Of a DNA stretch of 42,728 nucleotides, positions 41,536-42,728 are shown one piece after another. Made by a program: the position numbers and the translations under genes. The notes beneath the pieces were generated by a model. It was not told the DNA's origin. It was given only the letters and a program-made list of their open reading frames with translations, and made no database searches. The DNA is from Candidatus Latescibacterota bacterium (GTDB lineage Bacteria > Krumholzibacteriota > Krumholzibacteriia > LZORAL124-64-63). The number at the start of each line of letters is the position of its first letter. Position 1 is the stretch's first letter. The stretch covers positions 1-42,728 of the forward strand of contig JAUSBL010000026.1 in NCBI GenBank assembly GCA_030658975.1. Reading direction: 5' to 3'.

Positions 41536-41594
41536 TTGACATCCAAGCTGATTGTCGTCATATTCCTATCTGCGATTCACCTGCAAATAGGAAT
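41536..41594 (+). promoter_or_regulatory. PerR-gene promoter with an inverted repeat
   Basis: TTGACA (41536-41541) and CATATT (41559-41564) are 17 bases apart. ATTCCTAT (41562-41569) and ATAGGAAT (41587-41594) form an inverted repeat over the -10 element and the region before the start, and GATTGTC is repeated directly around it. This arrangement fits autorepression by the regulator. Confidence 0.6.
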
Positions 41595-41602
41595 GATTGT
41601 CA

Positions 41603-42106
41603 ATGACTGACAGCCCAGAAATCCTGAGCCGGCTCGCGAGATACCAGGCGGCCGCCAAGGCGGCGGGCGTCAAGCTGACCCACCAGCGCCTGGAGATCTT
41701 CCGCGAGGTGGCTTCGAGCCTGGAGCACCCGGACGCCGAGTCCGTCTTCCGCGCCGTGCAGATCCGGCTGCCGACAGTGTCGCTGGACACCGTTTACCGG
41801 ACCCTCTGGCTGCTCCACGACCTCGGACTGGTCGCCACGCTCGGACCGCGCCGCGGGAGCGTGCGCTTCGACGCCAACCTCGAACCGCACCACCACTACG
41901 TCTGCACGCGCTGCGGGCTGGCGCGGGACTTCACGAGCGCCGAGCTCGACGTCATGCGCATCCCCGACGCCGTGCAGACGTTCGGCAGCATCGTCACGAC
42001 GCACGTCGAAGTGCGCGGCGTCTGCGGGGGCTGCGCCGCGAAATCCGCCGCGGCGGGACAACCCGACCTTCCCCCGTCGGGACAGGAAGCGAGGAGAGAG
42101 ACATGA
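41603..42106 (+). CDS. perR: Fur-family peroxide regulator, PerR-like
   Basis: 167 residues from ATG 41603. The winged helix is at about 20-85 ([50 protein letters not shown]). The regulatory metal region is [10 protein letters not shown] (about 93-102). Two CxxC pairs, CTRC and CGGC (about 132-135), form the structural Zn site. The His-rich segment, with [10 protein letters not shown] before it, supplies the regulatory His and Asp ligands. It is called PerR instead of Fur because the catalase follows at once: its ATG overlaps this stop (ATGA at 42103). It should repress the pair and be inactivated by H2O2. Fur itself is the alternative. Confidence 0.85.
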   Translation: MTDSPEILSRLARYQAAAKAAGVKLTHQRLEIFREVASSLEHPDAESVFRAVQIRLPTVSLDTVYRTLWLLHDLGLVATLGPRRGSVRFDANLEPHHHYVCTRCGLARDFTSAELDVMRIPDAVQTFGSIVTTHVEVRGVCGGCAAKSAAAGQPDLPPSGQEARRET

Positions 42107-42728
42107 CGAAGAAGAAGAAACTGACCACCAACGCCGGAGCGCCCGTCGTTGACAACCAGAACATCATGACTGCGGGTCCGCGCGGACCGGCGCTGCTGCA
42201 GGACGTGTGGTACCTGGAGAAGCTCGCCCACTTCGACCGCGAGGTGATCCCCGAACGCCGCATGCACGCCAAGGGCTCGGGCGCCTTCGGCACCTTCACG
42301 GTCACCCACGACATCAGCCGCTACACCAGGGCCGCGGTTTTCGCGGCCGTCGGCAAGAAAACCGACCTGTTCGTGCGCTTCTCGACCGTGGCCGGGGAAC
42401 GCGGCGCGGCCGACGCCGAGCGCGACATCCGCGGCTTCGCCATCAAGTTCTACACCGAGGAGGGGAACTGGGACCTCGTCGGCAACAACACGCCGGTCTT
42501 CTTCCTGCGCGACCCCCTGAAGTTCCCCGACCTCAACCACGCGATCAAGCGCGATCCGCGCACCAACCTGCGCAGCGCCCGCAACAACTGGGACTTCTGG
42601 ACCTCGCTGCCCGAGGCGCTGCACCAGGTCACCATCACCATGAGCGACCGCGGCATCCCCCGTTCCTTCCGCCACATGCACGGCTTCGGCAGCCATACCT
42701 TCAGCTTCATCAGCGCGACGAACGACCG
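42103..42728 (+). CDS. katA: Catalase, C-terminus cut by window edge
   Basis: The first 208 codons of a monofunctional haem catalase. The catalytic His is in [13 protein letters not shown] (about 53-57), and the [39 protein letters not shown] (split here) stretch contains the conserved Ser, Asn and Arg-rich loop; [22 protein letters not shown] and [21 protein letters not shown] also match clade 3 enzymes. The haem-binding Tyr lies beyond the window. It dismutates H2O2 to water and oxygen. The ATG overlaps the PerR stop, with GAGGAGAG 5 bases upstream, so expression follows peroxide-induced release of PerR. Confidence 0.95.
   Translation, partial: MTKKKKLTTNAGAPVVDNQNIMTAGPRGPALLQDVWYLEKLAHFDREVIPERRMHAKGSGAFGTFTVTHDISRYTRAAVFAAVGKKTDLFVRFSTVAGERGAADAERDIRGFAIKFYTEEGNWDLVGNNTPVFFLRDPLKFPDLNHAIKRDPRTNLRSARNNWDFWTSLPEALHQVTITMSDRGIPRSFRHMHGFGSHTFSFISATND

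Noticed and set aside
1-42728. CRISPR array or phage module
   Set aside because: No short regularly spaced repeats, no cas genes and no structural phage genes were seen.

Overview
The window reads as a chromosome fragment from a high-GC, Gram-negative bacterium of the FCB/Krumholzibacteriota-Eisenbacteriota-Latescibacterota type. The grounds are three large secreted proteins that end in the same FlgD-like C-terminal tail (PNPFNP...YD..G), an OmpW-like barrel, a WaaE/KdtX-like lipopolysaccharide glycosyltransferase, a lipobox lipoprotein and very high GC at third codon positions. The lineage is an inference; no rRNA or marker gene is present.

Layout. 1-3190: a secreted beta-propeller-like protein (cut by the window edge), then a small plus-strand operon (Lys-rich 38-residue peptide, YkvA/DUF1232 protein, WaaE-like glycosyltransferase, OmpW-like barrel). 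3178-6733: three-gene molybdenum hydroxylase operon (FAD, 2Fe-2S and molybdopterin subunits). 6878-9699: RlmI-type methyltransferase, lipoprotein, PD40 propeller protein. 9700-13486: AT-richer leader with a promoter, polyprenyl-phosphate sugar transferase, secreted lysyl-endopeptidase-like protease. 13579-16828: ACT-domain protein, PHP phosphoesterase, and a cytidylyltransferase/CDP-glycerol glycerophosphotransferase fusion. 16907-18303: DUF378 membrane protein, SRAP protein, and a 183-base nested inverted-repeat structure. 18304-24429: pyruvate kinase, membrane protein, EamA transporter, M28 peptidase, prolyl-oligopeptidase-like hydrolase, and a small membrane protein that appears to carry an in-frame UGA selenocysteine codon.

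24439-30598 is a self-contained metabolic cluster: LeuD-like, LeuC-like, class III CoA-transferase, HMG-CoA-lyase-like and isocitrate/isopropylmalate-type dehydrogenase genes, with a divergent LysR regulator. It is bracketed by two 49-base direct repeats (46/49 identical), one being the 3' end of the selenoprotein gene and the other an orphan remnant. This looks like an island inserted at the 3' end of that gene. The enzymes could run a citrate-, citramalate- or methylmalate-type pathway through a CoA thioester and a cleavage step.

30672-35915 holds two giant secreted propeller proteins with FlgD tails, separated by strong hairpins. 35995-41441 is a minus-strand run of stress and signalling genes (carbonic anhydrase, SDR-DUF2867 protein, pirin, CYTH protein, SpoIIAA/STAS-like protein, GGDEF cyclase, VIT transporter). 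The window ends in a PerR-like regulator translationally coupled to a catalase that is cut by the edge.

The strongest candidates for something undescribed are the UGA-containing DUF6132-like protein, the 49-base repeats with the cluster between them, and the nested inverted repeat at 18101-18283. No tRNA, rRNA, CRISPR array, transposase or integrase was seen.
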